Assembly (NCBI RefSeq): GCF_003515685.1 | Contig: NZ_QWEG01000009.1 | Span: 1-64,000, forward strand | From: Neobacillus notoginsengisoli | GTDB lineage: Bacteria; Bacillota; Bacilli; Bacillales; Cytobacillaceae | Direction of reading: 5' to 3' | DNA length: 64,000 nucleotides | Shown here: positions 1 to 10,354 of the stretch, one piece after another | How positions within the stretch are numbered: position 1 is the first letter of the stretch | Layout: each line of letters starts with the position of its first letter | Made by a program: the position numbers and the translations under genes | The notes under the pieces: generated by a model | What the model saw: the letters and a program-made list of their open reading frames with translations, nothing else | The model's database searches: none | Told to the model about the DNA's origin: nothing

Positions 1-110
1 ACCTCACGTACGGTTTGATGAGGGGGAACAGGAAAAGGACTTGCCCACTTGTCTGGCTTAGTAAGGTGGAACACCCTGAAACCCGAGGACAAGAAGGGCA
101 AAGTCTAATT
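1..110 (+). mobile_element. probable 3' end of a group II intron (domain V 3' strand, domain VI and tail)
   Basis: The window opens with CACGTACGGTTTGATGAGGGGG, which resembles the 3' strand of a bacterial group II intron domain V (consensus ...CGTACGGTT...) followed by a G-run and a structured tail. The 5' strand of domain V and any reverse-transcriptase gene would lie upstream of the window. The exact 3' splice boundary cannot be placed; the tail may end anywhere from about 50 to 120. From there to about 250 I see no gene. Confidence 0.5.
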
Positions 111-270
111 CCTGTTTTCTACTCTACAGGAATCTGTCTCTAAGGCCATTGATTAAATCTTTTCAAAAAGGGAAAGACAAGAGTAGACCCATTTTTCAAG
201 ACAGTTCTTTGGAAAAGTGATAAAGAATGGGGTATAACAGAGGTAGGAAATCTTTAAGGAGGCATTTCAA

Positions 271-504
271 ATGAATGACATTACCGTATTTACGACAAAC
301 ACCTGACCATATTGCACAATGATGACAAACTTCCTTGAGGCTCAAGGATTAAACTATAAGACAGTAAACGTGCAAAATGATCCGGAGGCGGCCCGACAGC
401 TCGTTGAAGAAACAGGCCAGATGGGCGTTCCACAAACAAAAGTCAATGGACATTGGGTGCTCGGATTTGATCCAGAAACGCTTATGCAGTATGTAAAACA
501 ATAA
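271..504 (+). CDS. glutaredoxin-like protein with in-frame UGA at the first active-site position (putative selenoprotein)
   Basis: Small thiol-disulfide oxidoreductase of the glutaredoxin/NrdH type, 77 residues if the UGA is read through. Translation from ATG 271, preceded by a perfect AAGGAGG at 256-262 with 8-nt spacing, gives MNDITVFTTNT, then UGA at 304-306, then PYCTMM. The family has CPYC here, so UGA stands exactly at the N-terminal redox Cys (U-P-Y-C). The frame is intact on both sides and keeps the cis-proline region (GVPQTKVNG) and C-terminal GFDPE. A hairpin at 332-348 lies at SECIS distance, and a tRNA-Sec gene lies at 18656. Inference: a selenocysteine glutaredoxin. Alternatives are a nonsense mutation of TGC/TGT or a sequencing error. 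A standard gene caller would report only a 61-residue fragment from 319, lacking the first active-site residue. Confidence 0.7.
332..348 (+). promoter_or_regulatory. SECIS-like hairpin inside the glutaredoxin gene
   Basis: TCCTTGA and TCAAGGA form a perfect 7-bp stem closing a GGC triloop. The stem starts 25 nt after the UGA and the loop lies about 32 nt after it. Bacterial SECIS elements are short hairpins within roughly 40 nt 3' of the UGA, inside the coding region, with a G at the start of the apical loop; this hairpin meets those features. The triloop is at the short end of what is known. SelB binding is inference. Confidence 0.55.
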
Positions 505-514
505 TGATACTTTT

Positions 515-546
515 TAAAAAAGAGGCTTTGGCCTCTTTTTTATATT
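515..546 (+). terminator. Rho-independent terminator of the glutaredoxin gene
   Basis: AGAGGC (521-526), loop TTTG, GCCTCT (531-536), followed by a T-run. It starts about 15 nt after the stop codon at 502-504, so the small gene is a single transcription unit. Confidence 0.85.
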
Positions 547-645
547 TTTTTGTACTGCTTCGAAATACAAAGCACCGGTGTTGTTAGAGAATTGGCCCGA
601 GTTTTGATATGATTGGTAAAAGATGATTTGAAGGAAGTGTTTCTC

Positions 646-1905
646 ATGGAAGCAAAGACTTTGAAAGAAAAAGCGATCCTAGTCGGTTGCCAGACAACTG
701 AACACGATGACCTTCGCTTTCAATATTCCATGGAGGAGCTTGTTTCGTTAACTGAAACGGCTCAGGGAGAAGTACTAATTTCCGCTGTTCAGAAGCGGGA
801 GAAAATTCACCCGGCAACATACATAGGAAAAGGAAAAGTGGAAGAGCTTAAAGCGCTAGTTGACGAACTAGAAGCAGATATAGTGATTTTTAATGACGAA
901 TTAACCCCAAGCCAGAAAAGGAATCTTGCTTCAGAATTTGACGCGCGGATAATTGACAGAACCCAATTGATTCTCGATATTTTTGCGCAAAGGGCCCGGT
1001 CAAGGGAAGGGAAGCTGCAGGTTGAACTTGCTCAGCTGCAATATATCCTTCCACGGCTTGCCGGCCAAGGCGTAGAGTTATCAAGGCTTGGAGGCGGAAT
1101 CGGGACGAGAGGGCCAGGAGAAACGAAACTGGAGTCGGACCGTCGGCATATTAGAAGAAGAATTGATGAAATTAAGCAGCAACTCGCAGTCATTGTCCAG
1201 CACAGGGACCGTTACAGGGAACGCCGCAAAAGAAACAAAACGTTCCAAATTGCGATTGCAGGCTACACGAACGCGGGAAAGTCAACGTTGTTTAACAGGC
1301 TTTCCGAAGCAGATTCCTATGAAGAGGATCAGCTGTTTGCGACCCTTGACCCGATGACGAGAAAGGTTATTTTGCCAAGCGGGTTTGTCGCGTTGATTAC
1401 GGATACTGTCGGCTTCATCCAGGATTTGCCAACCTCGCTAATCGCAGCATTTCGATCAACGCTTGAAGAAGTAAGAGAAGCGGATTTAATTATGCATGTT
1501 GTCGATATGGCCAATCCGGATTATTTCCACCATGAAAAAACGGTCCAGCGCCTTCTAGAGGAATTGGATGTAAAGAATATTCCGCAGCTCACTGTTTATA
1601 ACAAAAGGGACATTAAGCATCCAGATTTCGTGCCGACAGCGGATACCCCAACTGTATTCATTTCGGCTTTTGACAAGGACGATAGGGATGCACTAAAGAA
1701 AAAAATTGAAGAACTCGCGATTGGAATGATGGAGCCTTACAAGGTCCTAATCCCGGCAACTGAAGGAAAGCTGCTGTCGCAGTTGAAAAATGAAACGATT
1801 CTAAGAGAACTATCCTTCAAGGAACAGGATCAAGTTTACGGCTGTAAAGGGTATGCCTTAAAAGACCATCAAGTGGCGGGGCAATTGCAAAAATTCACAG
1901 TATAG
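646..1905 (+). CDS. hflX: ribosome-associated GTPase HflX
   Basis: GTPase that binds the large ribosomal subunit and helps split or rescue stalled ribosomes. The protein is about 419 residues. It has the HflX N-terminal domain with the GKGK motif ([11 protein letters not shown]) and the Gly-rich [11 protein letters not shown] linker, then a G domain with P-loop [10 protein letters not shown]3 DTVGFI and G4 NKRD. ATG 646 has AAGGAAG about 10 nt upstream; an in-frame TTG at 613 has no good ribosome binding site and would add 11 residues. The downstream gene starts 14 bp after the stop, giving the ynbA-ynbB order of Bacillus subtilis. Confidence 0.95.
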   Translation: MEAKTLKEKAILVGCQTTEHDDLRFQYSMEELVSLTETAQGEVLISAVQKREKIHPATYIGKGKVEELKALVDELEADIVIFNDELTPSQKRNLASEFDARIIDRTQLILDIFAQRARSREGKLQVELAQLQYILPRLAGQGVELSRLGGGIGTRGPGETKLESDRRHIRRRIDEIKQQLAVIVQHRDRYRERRKRNKTFQIAIAGYTNAGKSTLFNRLSEADSYEEDQLFATLDPMTRKVILPSGFVALITDTVGFIQDLPTSLIAAFRSTLEEVREADLIMHVVDMANPDYFHHEKTVQRLLEELDVKNIPQLTVYNKRDIKHPDFVPTADTPTVFISAFDKDDRDALKKKIEELAIGMMEPYKVLIPATEGKLLSQLKNETILRELSFKEQDQVYGCKGYALKDHQVAGQLQKFTV

Positions 1906-1919
1906 ATTGGAGCAGCAAG

Positions 1920-3185
1920 ATGTTTGAGCACTTAAAGTATGGAACAAAGATTAAAGAAGTATCGATGGAGGTGGAAGAACAAGTCGCCAAAATACACAGG
2001 GCGATTGATCAGACGGTTGAATCCAATCAATTCAGGGTGCTGCAGAGCTTTCAGAAGCACAGAGTCAGTGATTCACACTTTCATCCTTCTACGGGATATG
2101 GCTATGATGATGTTGGAAGGGATGTCCTTGCCAGCATTTATGCAGAGGTATTTGGAGCTGAAGCAGGGTTGGTGCGACCGCAAATCATCTCAGGCACACA
2201 TGCGATATCAATCGCACTTTTCGGGATATTGAGGCCGGGGGACGAATTACTGTACATTACCGGAAAACCGTATGATACCCTCGAGGAAATCGTAGGGATC
2301 CGGGGTTCGGGAAACGGTTCTCTTAAAGAATTCGGCATTTCCTACAACACTGTCGAATTAAGGGATGACGGCGGAATCGATTGGGAGAGCGTCAGGAAAG
2401 CGATAAAGCCGAATACAAAAATGATTGGTATTCAGCGTTCGAAAGGATATGCGACCCGGCCTTCTTTTACTGTTGCCGAAATTGGGGAAATGGTCAAGTT
2501 TGTAAAGGAAATCAAGCCGGATGCTGTTGTCTTTACTGATAATTGCTATGGTGAATTTGTAGAAGAGCTGGAGCCATGCCATGTAGGCGTTGATTTGATG
2601 GCTGGTTCTTTAATAAAGAATCCGGGCGGTGGGATTGTAAAAACCGGTGGCTATATTGTTGGAAAACAGGAATATGTGGATGCCTGCTCGTACAGGATGA
2701 CCTCACCCGGGATTGGGGCGGAAGCGGGATCATCCCTTTACAGTCTTCTTGAAATGTATCAGGGGTTTTTCTTGGCCCCGCATGTTGTCGGCCAGGCTTT
2801 AAAGGGTGCGGTCTATACTTCAGCGATGCTGGAAAGATTCGGAATGAAGCCATCCCCAAAATGGGATGATGAAAGAACCGACTTAATTCAATCGGTTGAA
2901 TTTAATGACAAGGATAAAATGGTTTCATTTTGCCAGGCAATCCAGTATGCATCCCCCGTGGATTCGTATGTTACTCCAACTCCAGCCTACATGCCGGGGT
3001 ATGAAGATGATGTCATCATGGCCGCTGGTACATTTATTCAGGGGGCAAGTATTGAGCTGACGGCGGACGGCCCATTAAGGGATCCGTATGTTGCCTATGT
3101 TCAGGGTGGACTCACCTATTCTCATGTCAAAATCGCCATCTGCCTGGCGTTGGATCGACTGATAGAAAATAAGCTTATGGATTAG
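1920..3185 (+). CDS. ynbB: PLP-dependent YnbB family (methionine gamma-lyase/aluminium resistance-like) protein
   Basis: Fold-type I pyridoxal-phosphate enzyme of the Cys/Met metabolism group, 421 residues, typical length for the family. The expected Lys-PLP site is in the segment GSLIKNPGGGIVKTGGY, and the cofactor-contact Asp lies in VFTDNCYGEF. Family members are annotated as aluminium resistance or methionine gamma-lyase-like, but the physiological substrate is not established. It lies 14 bp after hflX and is followed by its own terminator, then glnR, as in Bacillus subtilis. Confidence 0.9.
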   Translation: MFEHLKYGTKIKEVSMEVEEQVAKIHRAIDQTVESNQFRVLQSFQKHRVSDSHFHPSTGYGYDDVGRDVLASIYAEVFGAEAGLVRPQIISGTHAISIALFGILRPGDELLYITGKPYDTLEEIVGIRGSGNGSLKEFGISYNTVELRDDGGIDWESVRKAIKPNTKMIGIQRSKGYATRPSFTVAEIGEMVKFVKEIKPDAVVFTDNCYGEFVEELEPCHVGVDLMAGSLIKNPGGGIVKTGGYIVGKQEYVDACSYRMTSPGIGAEAGSSLYSLLEMYQGFFLAPHVVGQALKGAVYTSAMLERFGMKPSPKWDDERTDLIQSVEFNDKDKMVSFCQAIQYASPVDSYVTPTPAYMPGYEDDVIMAAGTFIQGASIELTADGPLRDPYVAYVQGGLTYSHVKIAICLALDRLIENKLMD

Positions 3186-3189
3186 AACG

Positions 3190-3217
3190 AAAGCAGCGGG
3201 CATCCGCTGCTTTTTGT
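3190..3217 (+). terminator. terminator after ynbB
   Basis: AGCAGCGG (3192-3199) pairs with CCGCTGCT (3204-3211) and is followed by TTTTTG. It separates hflX-ynbB from glnRA. Confidence 0.85.
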
Positions 3218-3311
3218 TATGAGATGATTCACAGCATGAAAAATGGGTAAAAGGAGTTTGGAAGCATATTAAGAGGGAAAGAAGAATGATGTAAGAAAAC
3301 CTCACATCGTG

Positions 3312-3341
3312 TTGACAGGTTAACTAACATTGAAATATAAT
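3312..3341 (+). promoter_or_regulatory. glnRA promoter with GlnR/TnrA-like operator
   Basis: TTGACA at 3312-3317 and TATAAT at 3336-3341 with an 18-bp spacer form a near-consensus SigA promoter. TGACAGGTTAACTAACA at 3313-3329 overlaps the -35 and spacer. Its reverse complement reads TGTTA-N7-TGTCA, one base off the GlnR/TnrA box TGTNA-N7-TNACA. This placement fits autorepression of glnRA under nitrogen excess. A further TGTTAG half-site lies at about 3348. Confidence 0.75.
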
Positions 3342-3374
3342 TCAGTATGTTAGTTCGAAAAAGGGGGAGGAATC

Positions 3375-3776
3375 ATGGAGGGAAGTAAAATCCGCCGCTC
3401 CATGCCTTTGTTTCCAATTGGGATTGTCATGCAGCTAACAGATCTCACTGCAAGGCAAATTCGATATTATGAAGAGCATCAATTGATTTCCCCAGCACGA
3501 TCTGAAGGAAACAGGCGGATGTTTAGTTTGAATGACATCGATAGGCTTCTTGAGATCAAGGAATTATTGGATAAGGGTGTCAATATGGCTGGCATTAAAC
3601 AGCTGTTTCTTGTTACGCAGCAAGATGAACAGCCTGAAAATGAAAAGGCCAGGATGCCTAGAAAGGATTTAACGGATAGTGAATTGCGGAATTTGCTGCG
3701 CAGTGAATTGCTGCACGCCGGCCGGTTAAAACAATCGACGTTCAGGCATGGCGACATGTCCCGCTTTTTCAATTAA
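3375..3776 (+). CDS. glnR: MerR-family nitrogen regulator GlnR
   Basis: Transcription repressor of glutamine synthetase and nitrogen genes, activated by feedback-inhibited GlnA in Bacilli. It is 133 residues. The N-terminal MerR winged helix contains the signature [13 protein letters not shown] and [15 protein letters not shown]. The C-terminal tail ([13 protein letters not shown]) corresponds to the autoinhibitory tail that contacts GlnA in the family. ATG 3375 follows a GGGGGAGG site. It is cotranscribed with glnA, 30 bp downstream. Confidence 0.95.
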   Translation: MEGSKIRRSMPLFPIGIVMQLTDLTARQIRYYEEHQLISPARSEGNRRMFSLNDIDRLLEIKELLDKGVNMAGIKQLFLVTQQDEQPENEKARMPRKDLTDSELRNLLRSELLHAGRLKQSTFRHGDMSRFFN

Positions 3777-3806
3777 TCCGTGTTTTAATTAAAAGGAGGA
3801 AACAAC

Positions 3807-5141
3807 TTGGCAAGGTTTACAAGAGATGACATCATGAAAATGGCAAAACAGGAAAATGTAAAATTCATTCGTTTACAATTTACAGACATTCTTGGAACGA
3901 TTAAGAATGTTGAAATTCCAATTTCGCAGCTTGAGAAGGCACTTGACAATAAGATGATGTTTGACGGTTCCTCCATTCAAGGATTTGTACGTATAGAAGA
4001 GTCGGACATGTACCTTTATCCTGACTATGATACTTGGGTCGTTTTTCCTTGGACATCGGAAAAAGGGAAAGTTGCCCGCCTGATTTGTGATATTTATAAT
4101 GCTGATGGGACTCCATTTGGCGGAGATCCGCGAAATAACTTAAAGCGGATTTTGAAAGAAATGGAAGAGATGGGCTTTACTACATTCAACATTGGACCAG
4201 AACCAGAATTTTTTCTGTTCAAACTGGACCAGAACGGTGAACCAACATTAGAGCTTAATGACAAAGGCGGCTATTTTGACTTGGCACCAACTGACCTTGG
4301 GGAAAACTGCCGCAGAGATATCGTACTGGAATTGGAGGAAATGGGTTTTGAGATTGAAGCCTCTCACCATGAAGTGGCACCAGGCCAGCACGAAATTGAT
4401 TTCAAATACGCAGATGCAATCAGAGCCTGCGACTACATTCAAACGTTCAAGCTTGTTGTCAAAACAATTGCAAGGAAGCACGGTCTTCATGCAACGTTTA
4501 TGCCAAAGCCGCTGTTTGGCGTTAGCGGCTCTGGGATGCACTGCAACCTTTCGCTATTTAAGGGAAGCGAGAACGCATTTTATGATAAGAACGGGGAACT
4601 TCAGCTCAGCGAAAATGCGTACCATTTCATTGCAGGAGTTTTAAAGCATGCGACGAGCTTTACTGCTGTCACAAACCCAACAGTCAATTCCTATAAGCGG
4701 CTCGTTCCTGGATACGAAGCTCCTTGTTATGTTGCCTGGTCAGCCCAGAACAGGTCGCCACTCGTCCGGATTCCGGCTTCCAGAGGGCTTAGCACAAGGA
4801 TTGAGGTACGCAGTGTAGACCCTTCGGCAAATCCTTATCTCGCAATGGCTGTTTTGCTGAAAGCGGGCCTGGAGGGCATAAAAAACAAGATGACTCCACC
4901 GCATGCGATAGATCGTAACATCTATGTGATGAGCAAGGAAGAAAGACTTGAGGAAGGAATTGTCGATTTGCCGTCAACTCTTGCACAAGCTCTTGAGTTA
5001 TTACAATCTGATGAGGTCATTGTTTCAGCGCTTGGGGAACACATTATTGAACACTTCGTTGAAGCGAAAGAAATTGAGTGGGATATGTTCCGCACCCAGG
5101 TTCACCCATGGGAGCGGGAGCAGTATATGAGCATGTATTAA
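3807..5141 (+). CDS. glnA: type I glutamine synthetase
   Basis: Catalyses ATP-dependent amidation of glutamate with ammonia, in the cytosol as a dodecamer. It is 444 residues, the length of the Firmicute GSI-alpha form without an adenylylation insert. The beta-grasp N-terminal domain contains [10 protein letters not shown] (Asp-50 loop region). Catalytic motifs include [22 protein letters not shown] and the ATP/Glu site [12 protein letters not shown]. The start is TTG 3807, set by AAAGGAGG 8 nt upstream and by alignment of MARFTRDDI to known GlnA starts. It is in an operon with glnR, and a terminator follows directly. Confidence 0.97.
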   Translation: MARFTRDDIMKMAKQENVKFIRLQFTDILGTIKNVEIPISQLEKALDNKMMFDGSSIQGFVRIEESDMYLYPDYDTWVVFPWTSEKGKVARLICDIYNADGTPFGGDPRNNLKRILKEMEEMGFTTFNIGPEPEFFLFKLDQNGEPTLELNDKGGYFDLAPTDLGENCRRDIVLELEEMGFEIEASHHEVAPGQHEIDFKYADAIRACDYIQTFKLVVKTIARKHGLHATFMPKPLFGVSGSGMHCNLSLFKGSENAFYDKNGELQLSENAYHFIAGVLKHATSFTAVTNPTVNSYKRLVPGYEAPCYVAWSAQNRSPLVRIPASRGLSTRIEVRSVDPSANPYLAMAVLLKAGLEGIKNKMTPPHAIDRNIYVMSKEERLEEGIVDLPSTLAQALELLQSDEVIVSALGEHIIEHFVEAKEIEWDMFRTQVHPWEREQYMSMY

Positions 5142-5147
5142 GCTATA

Positions 5148-5191
5148 AAAAGAAACTTCCAAAAACAAATTTATTGGAGGTTTCTTTTTTT
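5148..5191 (+). terminator. glnA terminator
   Basis: AAAGAAACTTCCAA pairs with TTGGAGGTTTCTTT and runs into a T-tract at about 5184-5191. Confidence 0.85.
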
Positions 5192-5765
5192 AAAGTGATT
5201 TTTACGATGAAAATAGTATGTAATGACTAGGTAAAATAGTAAGTCTTAGTTATAACTTTATGGGGCAGAATGGTATATAATAAATGGAAGCGCAAACACA
5301 AACACACAGCCGCCAAGGGGGGGAGGCGGCCGTGTTCATCTATATCCAGCATTTTTCAATGCAGGTTTGCGGGTTCAGCTGGCGTGGATTGCTTTAGCTG
5401 CCAGCTGAGGATGGTGCAATTCATTGCTGTTCTGTCACTTAGTTGACTGATCTAGCTGTGCCTTGGTGCAGTGAAGTTAATGAGTATTCTTGCTGTACGA
5501 AATATTTAGTTTCTGGTTGAATGCGTCATGATGTTTCTCGCTGCATTATTTCAGTCATGCTGTCATCCATCCAGGTTGCAAAGGATGGATAAAGGTGTCA
5601 ATCTCAGCAATTCTCATGATGTGTAGTTTTGTGTAATTGCTAGTGATGTCTTTCTGTACTTCTAAAATAACAGATTGCATATTAAAAATGTTGCTATGTT
5701 GTTTATGTTCACAATACTGTAATAACATATTGACAAACTTTTGACGAACAGAGGGGGAATTTGGA
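5192..5765. other. gene-free intergenic region with a strong GC-rich hairpin
   Basis: No ORF of gene quality in either strand. TATAAT at about 5275-5280 precedes a strong hairpin at about 5301-5335 in which ACACAGCCGCC pairs with GGCGGCCGTGT around a G-rich loop. The remaining roughly 420 nt are moderately AT-rich with TGCTG/CAG-like words and no recognised riboswitch. TTGACA near 5729 may be the -35 of the following small gene. A structured transcript here is possible but unsupported beyond the hairpin. Confidence 0.4.
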
Positions 5766-5993
5766 TTGATTAGAATGGCGGTAGCAGGCGCAGTGGGTTT
5801 TGTCCTGGTTTTCCTTGAATCTTATCTCGTAATGATCCTCAAGGGTTATAAAACAATAGAGTTTGGCGGAATCAGCCCGTTTGTGGGGGTTTGGGCAATG
5901 AACTTTTTCCTTGCCTTTGCGATATTAACCCACATGAAATTATGGTTTGACGAAAGGGCTCAAGCCAGGGAGGACGCACCTGCAGAGCCTTAA
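5766..5993 (+). CDS. small two-helix membrane protein of unknown function
   Basis: A 75-residue protein that I do not recognise. Residues about 4-26 (AVAGAVGFVLVFLESYLVMIL) and about 38-58 (GVWAMNFFLAFAILTHMKLWF) are hydrophobic helices, and the C-terminus is acidic and hydrophilic (ERAQAREDAPAEP). TTG 5766 is preceded by GAGGGGGA; an in-frame ATG at 5775 is the alternative start. It converges with lexA and shares a bidirectional terminator with it. Confidence 0.6.
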   Translation: MIRMAVAGAVGFVLVFLESYLVMILKGYKTIEFGGISPFVGVWAMNFFLAFAILTHMKLWFDERAQAREDAPAEP

Positions 5994-6021
5994 GGATGTA
6001 GACCGCTAGATAGTTGTAGAA

Positions 6022-6055
6022 GAAAAACAGGCTGTCAGCGACAGCCTGTTTTTTA
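6022..6055. terminator. bidirectional terminator between the small membrane gene and lexA
   Basis: AACAGGCTGTC-AGC-GACAGCCTGTT is a perfect stem flanked by an A-run on one side and a T-run on the other, so it can serve both converging genes. Confidence 0.85.
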
Positions 6056-6673
6056 ATGGATGCTTCTATATACACCAATAACTTTTCCAAGAATGGAAAC
6101 TTCCCTTAAAATAATCGGCTGCATAGTGGGGTTTTCTGGCTGCAGCCTGAAATAGTCCTTTTCTTTATAGAACCTTTTACAAGTTGCTTCGTCTTCTTCC
6201 GTCATGGCGACAACAATGTCCCCGTTATTGGCCGTCTTTTGCTGTTTGACAATGACGTAATCTCCGTCAAGGATACCGGCCTCAATCATACTCTCACCCA
6301 TGATTTCTAGCATGAAAACCTGCTCATCGGAAGGAACCATTGTTTCTGGAAGCGGGAAATACTCCTCAACATTTTCCACGGCCGTAATAGGCTGTCCGGC
6401 AGTAACACGCCCTACGATGGGAACATTGACGACCTTTACTCTCGGAGTGTATGTTTCCTCCATTTCCAAAATTTCAATTGCCCGCGGCTTTGTAGGGTCA
6501 CGCCTGATCATGCCTTTTGATTCGAGGCGCTCCAAATGACCATGTACAGTGGAACTCGATGCAAGCCCTACCGCTTCCCCAATTTCTCTAACGGATGGGG
6601 GATATCCCTTCCTCTTGACCTCATCTTTGATAAATTCCAGAATCTCCTGCTGCCGTTTTGATATTTTAGCCAT
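6053..6673 (-). CDS. lexA: SOS repressor LexA
   Basis: Represses SOS genes and self-cleaves when stimulated by RecA filaments. It is 206 residues from [12 protein letters not shown]. The N-terminal winged HTH includes [20 protein letters not shown]. The self-cleavage site is Ala92-Gly93 (VTAGQP), with catalytic Ser128 (GESM) and Lys167 (ATCKRF), so it should be cleavable. ATG at 6673 is chosen because AGAGGTG lies 7 nt upstream; a GTG four codons earlier overlaps that site. It is divergent from yneA across a control region with LexA boxes. Confidence 0.97.
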   Translation of the reverse strand: MAKISKRQQEILEFIKDEVKRKGYPPSVREIGEAVGLASSSTVHGHLERLESKGMIRRDPTKPRAIEILEMEETYTPRVKVVNVPIVGRVTAGQPITAVENVEEYFPLPETMVPSDEQVFMLEIMGESMIEAGILDGDYVIVKQQKTANNGDIVVAMTEEDEATCKRFYKEKDYFRLQPENPTMQPIILREVSILGKVIGVYRSIH

Positions 6674-6732
6674 AAATGGATACACCTCTTCTGGTAATGT
6701 TGCCTTATTATAGCATAACCTGACCTTTTATA

Positions 6733-6813
6733 CAAACATAAGTTCGAGTTTCTTGGTTGACAACAAACGTTTGTTCTGGTTATAATAAACTCAATTAACC
6801 GAACATACATTCT
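6733..6813. promoter_or_regulatory. divergent lexA/yneA control region with three LexA boxes
   Basis: Three near-matches to the Bacillus SOS box (CGAAC-N4-GTTYG) are visible: 6733-6746 (reverse complement CGAACTTATGTTTG), 6764-6777 (reverse complement AGAACAAACGTTTG) and 6800-6813 (CGAACATACATTCT). A SigA promoter for yneA, TTGACA 6757-6762 and TATAAT 6781-6786 with an 18-bp spacer, has the middle box in its spacer. LexA would therefore repress both itself and yneA-yneB. Confidence 0.85.
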
Positions 6814-6829
6814 CGAGGGGGCTTTTTTC

Positions 6830-7823
<994 letters not shown>

Positions 7824-7893
7824 GCCAGTATCCTTGTAAAACAGCCTGTTTTTTAGTATGATGCATGATAGTTTAGTCAAGAGAGGGATTGCC

Positions 7894-8124
7894 ATGCTTC
7901 CAAAAGAAAAAATTGATCGCATAAACCAACTGGCCCGTAAGGCGAAATCAGGAGGGTTAACCGTAGACGAGGCAAAGGAACAATCTTCATTAAGACAAGA
8001 ATATTTGAAGGCTTTTCGTTCCTCCATGCTCGATACATTAACGAATACAACCATTATCGATCCTGAAGGCAATGATGTCACACCTGAAAAAATTAAGGCC
8101 AGGAAGAAAAAAAGGCTTCATTAA
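7894..8124 (+). CDS. ynzC: DUF896 protein YnzC
   Basis: A 76-residue cytosolic protein of the DUF896 family: a helical hairpin (KIDRINQLARKAKSGGLTVDEAKEQ) plus the conserved LRQEYLKAFRSSM and IDPEGNDVTPEK. Its function is unknown, although Bacillus homologues belong to the SOS regulon. ATG 7894 is used because GAGAGGG lies upstream and the family begins here; an earlier in-frame ATG would add 12 unrelated residues. Confidence 0.9.
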   Translation: MLPKEKIDRINQLARKAKSGGLTVDEAKEQSSLRQEYLKAFRSSMLDTLTNTTIIDPEGNDVTPEKIKARKKKRLH

Positions 8125-8135
8125 ATAGGATTTAG

Positions 8136-8176
8136 CAAAAAACCTGTTTTCCTCTTTGGGGAATCAGGTTTTTTTA
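8136..8176 (+). terminator. terminator after ynzC
   Basis: AAAAACCTG and CAGGTTTTTTT form the arms, with an inner TTCC/GGAA pairing. It ends the yneA-yneB-ynzC unit. Confidence 0.8.
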
Positions 8177-8297
8177 TGACTTTTTTGGGGATTTTAAGAA
8201 AGATAAGGCCACATTTGAGTGGGGATTTGTTGAATTAAAGATTTTTGAGATATAATATATAGGATGTAGTAAACTGATTAACGAAAGGATGTAATAT

Positions 8298-10304
8298 ATG
8301 TTTGAAAAAATTGATGCTCTATCCGTAACATCAATCAGGACATTATCAATTGATGCAATCCAAAAGGCGAACTCCGGCCATCCAGGAATGCCAATGGGGG
8401 CTGCTCCAATGGCATATACTCTTTGGACCCGGTTTATGAACCATAACCCCAAAAATCCGAACTGGTACAACCGTGACAGGTTTGTCCTATCCGCAGGACA
8501 TGGTTCGATGCTTTTATATAGCCTTCTTCACCTATCAGGCTATAATGTTACAATGGATGACATTAAACAGTTCCGTCAGTGGGGATCAAATACCCCGGGC
8601 CATCCTGAATACGGATATACCGAAGGCGTGGAAGCAACAACAGGTCCACTTGGCCAGGGAATTGCCATGGCGGTTGGGATGGCAATGGCAGAGCGCCATG
8701 TTGCGGCAGTTTACAACAAGGACAATTTTGAGCTGATCAATCATTTTACATATAGTATTTGTGGTGACGGCGATTTAATGGAAGGCGTTTCAGCTGAGGC
8801 TGCTTCACTTGCGGGGCATCTTAAGCTTGGCCGTCTGATTGTTCTTTATGATTCAAACGATATTTCTCTTGACGGAGATTTGGACCAATCGTTTTCTGAA
8901 AGTGTGAAAGACCGTTTCCTTTCATACGGGTGGCAATATATCCGTGTCGAAGACGGCAACGATCTGCAGGAAATCGCACGTGCCTTAGAAGAAGCACAAA
9001 GTGATCTTGACCGCCCAACGATGATTGAAGTTAAAACAGTTATCGGATACGGCTCGCCAAACCTGTCAGGAAAATCCGACGTCCATGGTGCTCCTCTGGG
9101 TGAGGAAGAGATGAAACTCACAAAAGAATACTATAAATGGACATTTGAGTCAGACTTCCATGTACCGGAAGAAGTGTATGGCCATTTCCGAAAAACAGTT
9201 GAAGAAAATGGCGAGAAAAAAGAAAAAGAATGGAACGACTTGTTCGACCAATATAAAAAGGAATATCCGGAACTAGGCGCGCAGCTTGAGCAGGCACTAA
9301 ATGGCGAGCTTCCAGAAGGCTGGGACAAGGATCTTCCTGTTTATAGCGAAGGCAAGAGCCTGGCAAGCCGTGCTTCATCAGGTGAAGCATTGAATGCTAT
9401 TGCAAAAAACATGCCAACATTTATTGGCGGTTCTGCTGACCTGGCGGGTTCCAATAAAACGATGATAAATAATTCAGAAGATTTCCTTCCAAATTCCTAC
9501 GCAGGACGCAACATTTGGTTTGGAGTCAGGGAATTTGCGATGGGTGCAGCGTTGAATGGAATGGCGCTTCATGGCGGATTAAAGGTTTATGGAGGAACAT
9601 TCTTTGTCTTCTCTGATTACCTCCGTCCGGCAATCAGGCTTGCCGCATTGATGGGCCTTCCAGTTACTTACGTCTTCACACACGACAGCATTGCGGTTGG
9701 TGAAGATGGCCCGACTCATGAGCCGGTTGAGCAGTTGGCAGCTCTTAGAGCAATGCCTAACCTTTCCATCATCCGTCCTGCTGATGGCAACGAAACAGCA
9801 GCGGCGTGGAAATTGGCTATTGAATCAAAGGACAAGCCAACCGCACTTGTTCTTACAAGGCAAAACCTGCCGACAATTAAAGAAACAGACAAAAATGCTT
9901 ATGAAGGAGTTTCAAAGGGAGCGTATGTCATTTCAGCTTCCGCCAAAGAGACTCCAGATGCATTGCTGCTGGCGACTGGATCAGAAGTTGGTCTGGCCGT
10001 ACAGGCGCAGGCAGAACTTGCGAAAGAAGGCATTGAAGTATCCGTTGTGAGCATGCCTTCATGGGATCGTTTCGAGCAGCAATCCAAAGAATACAAAGAG
10101 ACTGTCCTTCCAAAGTCAATTAAAAAGAGGCTTGGAATTGAAATGGCTACTTCTCTTGGCTGGCACCGCTATGTCGGAGACGAGGGTGAAGTCCTTGCGA
10201 TTGATACGTTCGGCGCGTCAGCACCTGGAGAAAAGGTTATCGAAGAATACGGCTTTACTGTCAGTAATGTAGTAGCCAAGGTGAAAAACCTTCTTAACAG
10301 TTAA
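8298..10304 (+). CDS. tkt: transketolase
   Basis: Thiamine-diphosphate enzyme of the non-oxidative pentose phosphate pathway that transfers C2 ketol units between sugar phosphates. It is 668 residues, full length for the family. It shows the N-terminal [11 protein letters not shown], the TPP/Mg motif GDGDLMEG, the pyrimidine domain with DLAGSN and GVREFAMG, and the [15 protein letters not shown] loop. ATG follows GAAAGGATG and is preceded by an AT-rich promoter region (TATAAT at about 8252). The strong terminator at 10310-10350 makes it monocistronic. Confidence 0.97.
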   Translation: MFEKIDALSVTSIRTLSIDAIQKANSGHPGMPMGAAPMAYTLWTRFMNHNPKNPNWYNRDRFVLSAGHGSMLLYSLLHLSGYNVTMDDIKQFRQWGSNTPGHPEYGYTEGVEATTGPLGQGIAMAVGMAMAERHVAAVYNKDNFELINHFTYSICGDGDLMEGVSAEAASLAGHLKLGRLIVLYDSNDISLDGDLDQSFSESVKDRFLSYGWQYIRVEDGNDLQEIARALEEAQSDLDRPTMIEVKTVIGYGSPNLSGKSDVHGAPLGEEEMKLTKEYYKWTFESDFHVPEEVYGHFRKTVEENGEKKEKEWNDLFDQYKKEYPELGAQLEQALNGELPEGWDKDLPVYSEGKSLASRASSGEALNAIAKNMPTFIGGSADLAGSNKTMINNSEDFLPNSYAGRNIWFGVREFAMGAALNGMALHGGLKVYGGTFFVFSDYLRPAIRLAALMGLPVTYVFTHDSIAVGEDGPTHEPVEQLAALRAMPNLSIIRPADGNETAAAWKLAIESKDKPTALVLTRQNLPTIKETDKNAYEGVSKGAYVISASAKETPDALLLATGSEVGLAVQAQAELAKEGIEVSVVSMPSWDRFEQQSKEYKETVLPKSIKKRLGIEMATSLGWHRYVGDEGEVLAIDTFGASAPGEKVIEEYGFTVSNVVAKVKNLLNS

Positions 10305-10309
10305 ACAAA

Positions 10310-10350
10310 TAAGAGAGGCTGGGCCGTTCATGGCCCAGCCTCTCATTGTT
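10310..10350. terminator. terminator between tkt and the coat gene
   Basis: GAGAGGCTGGGCC (10313-10325) pairs with GGCCCAGCCTCTC (10332-10344), a 13-bp perfect stem between two converging genes. Confidence 0.85.
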
Positions 10351-10354
10351 TTGG

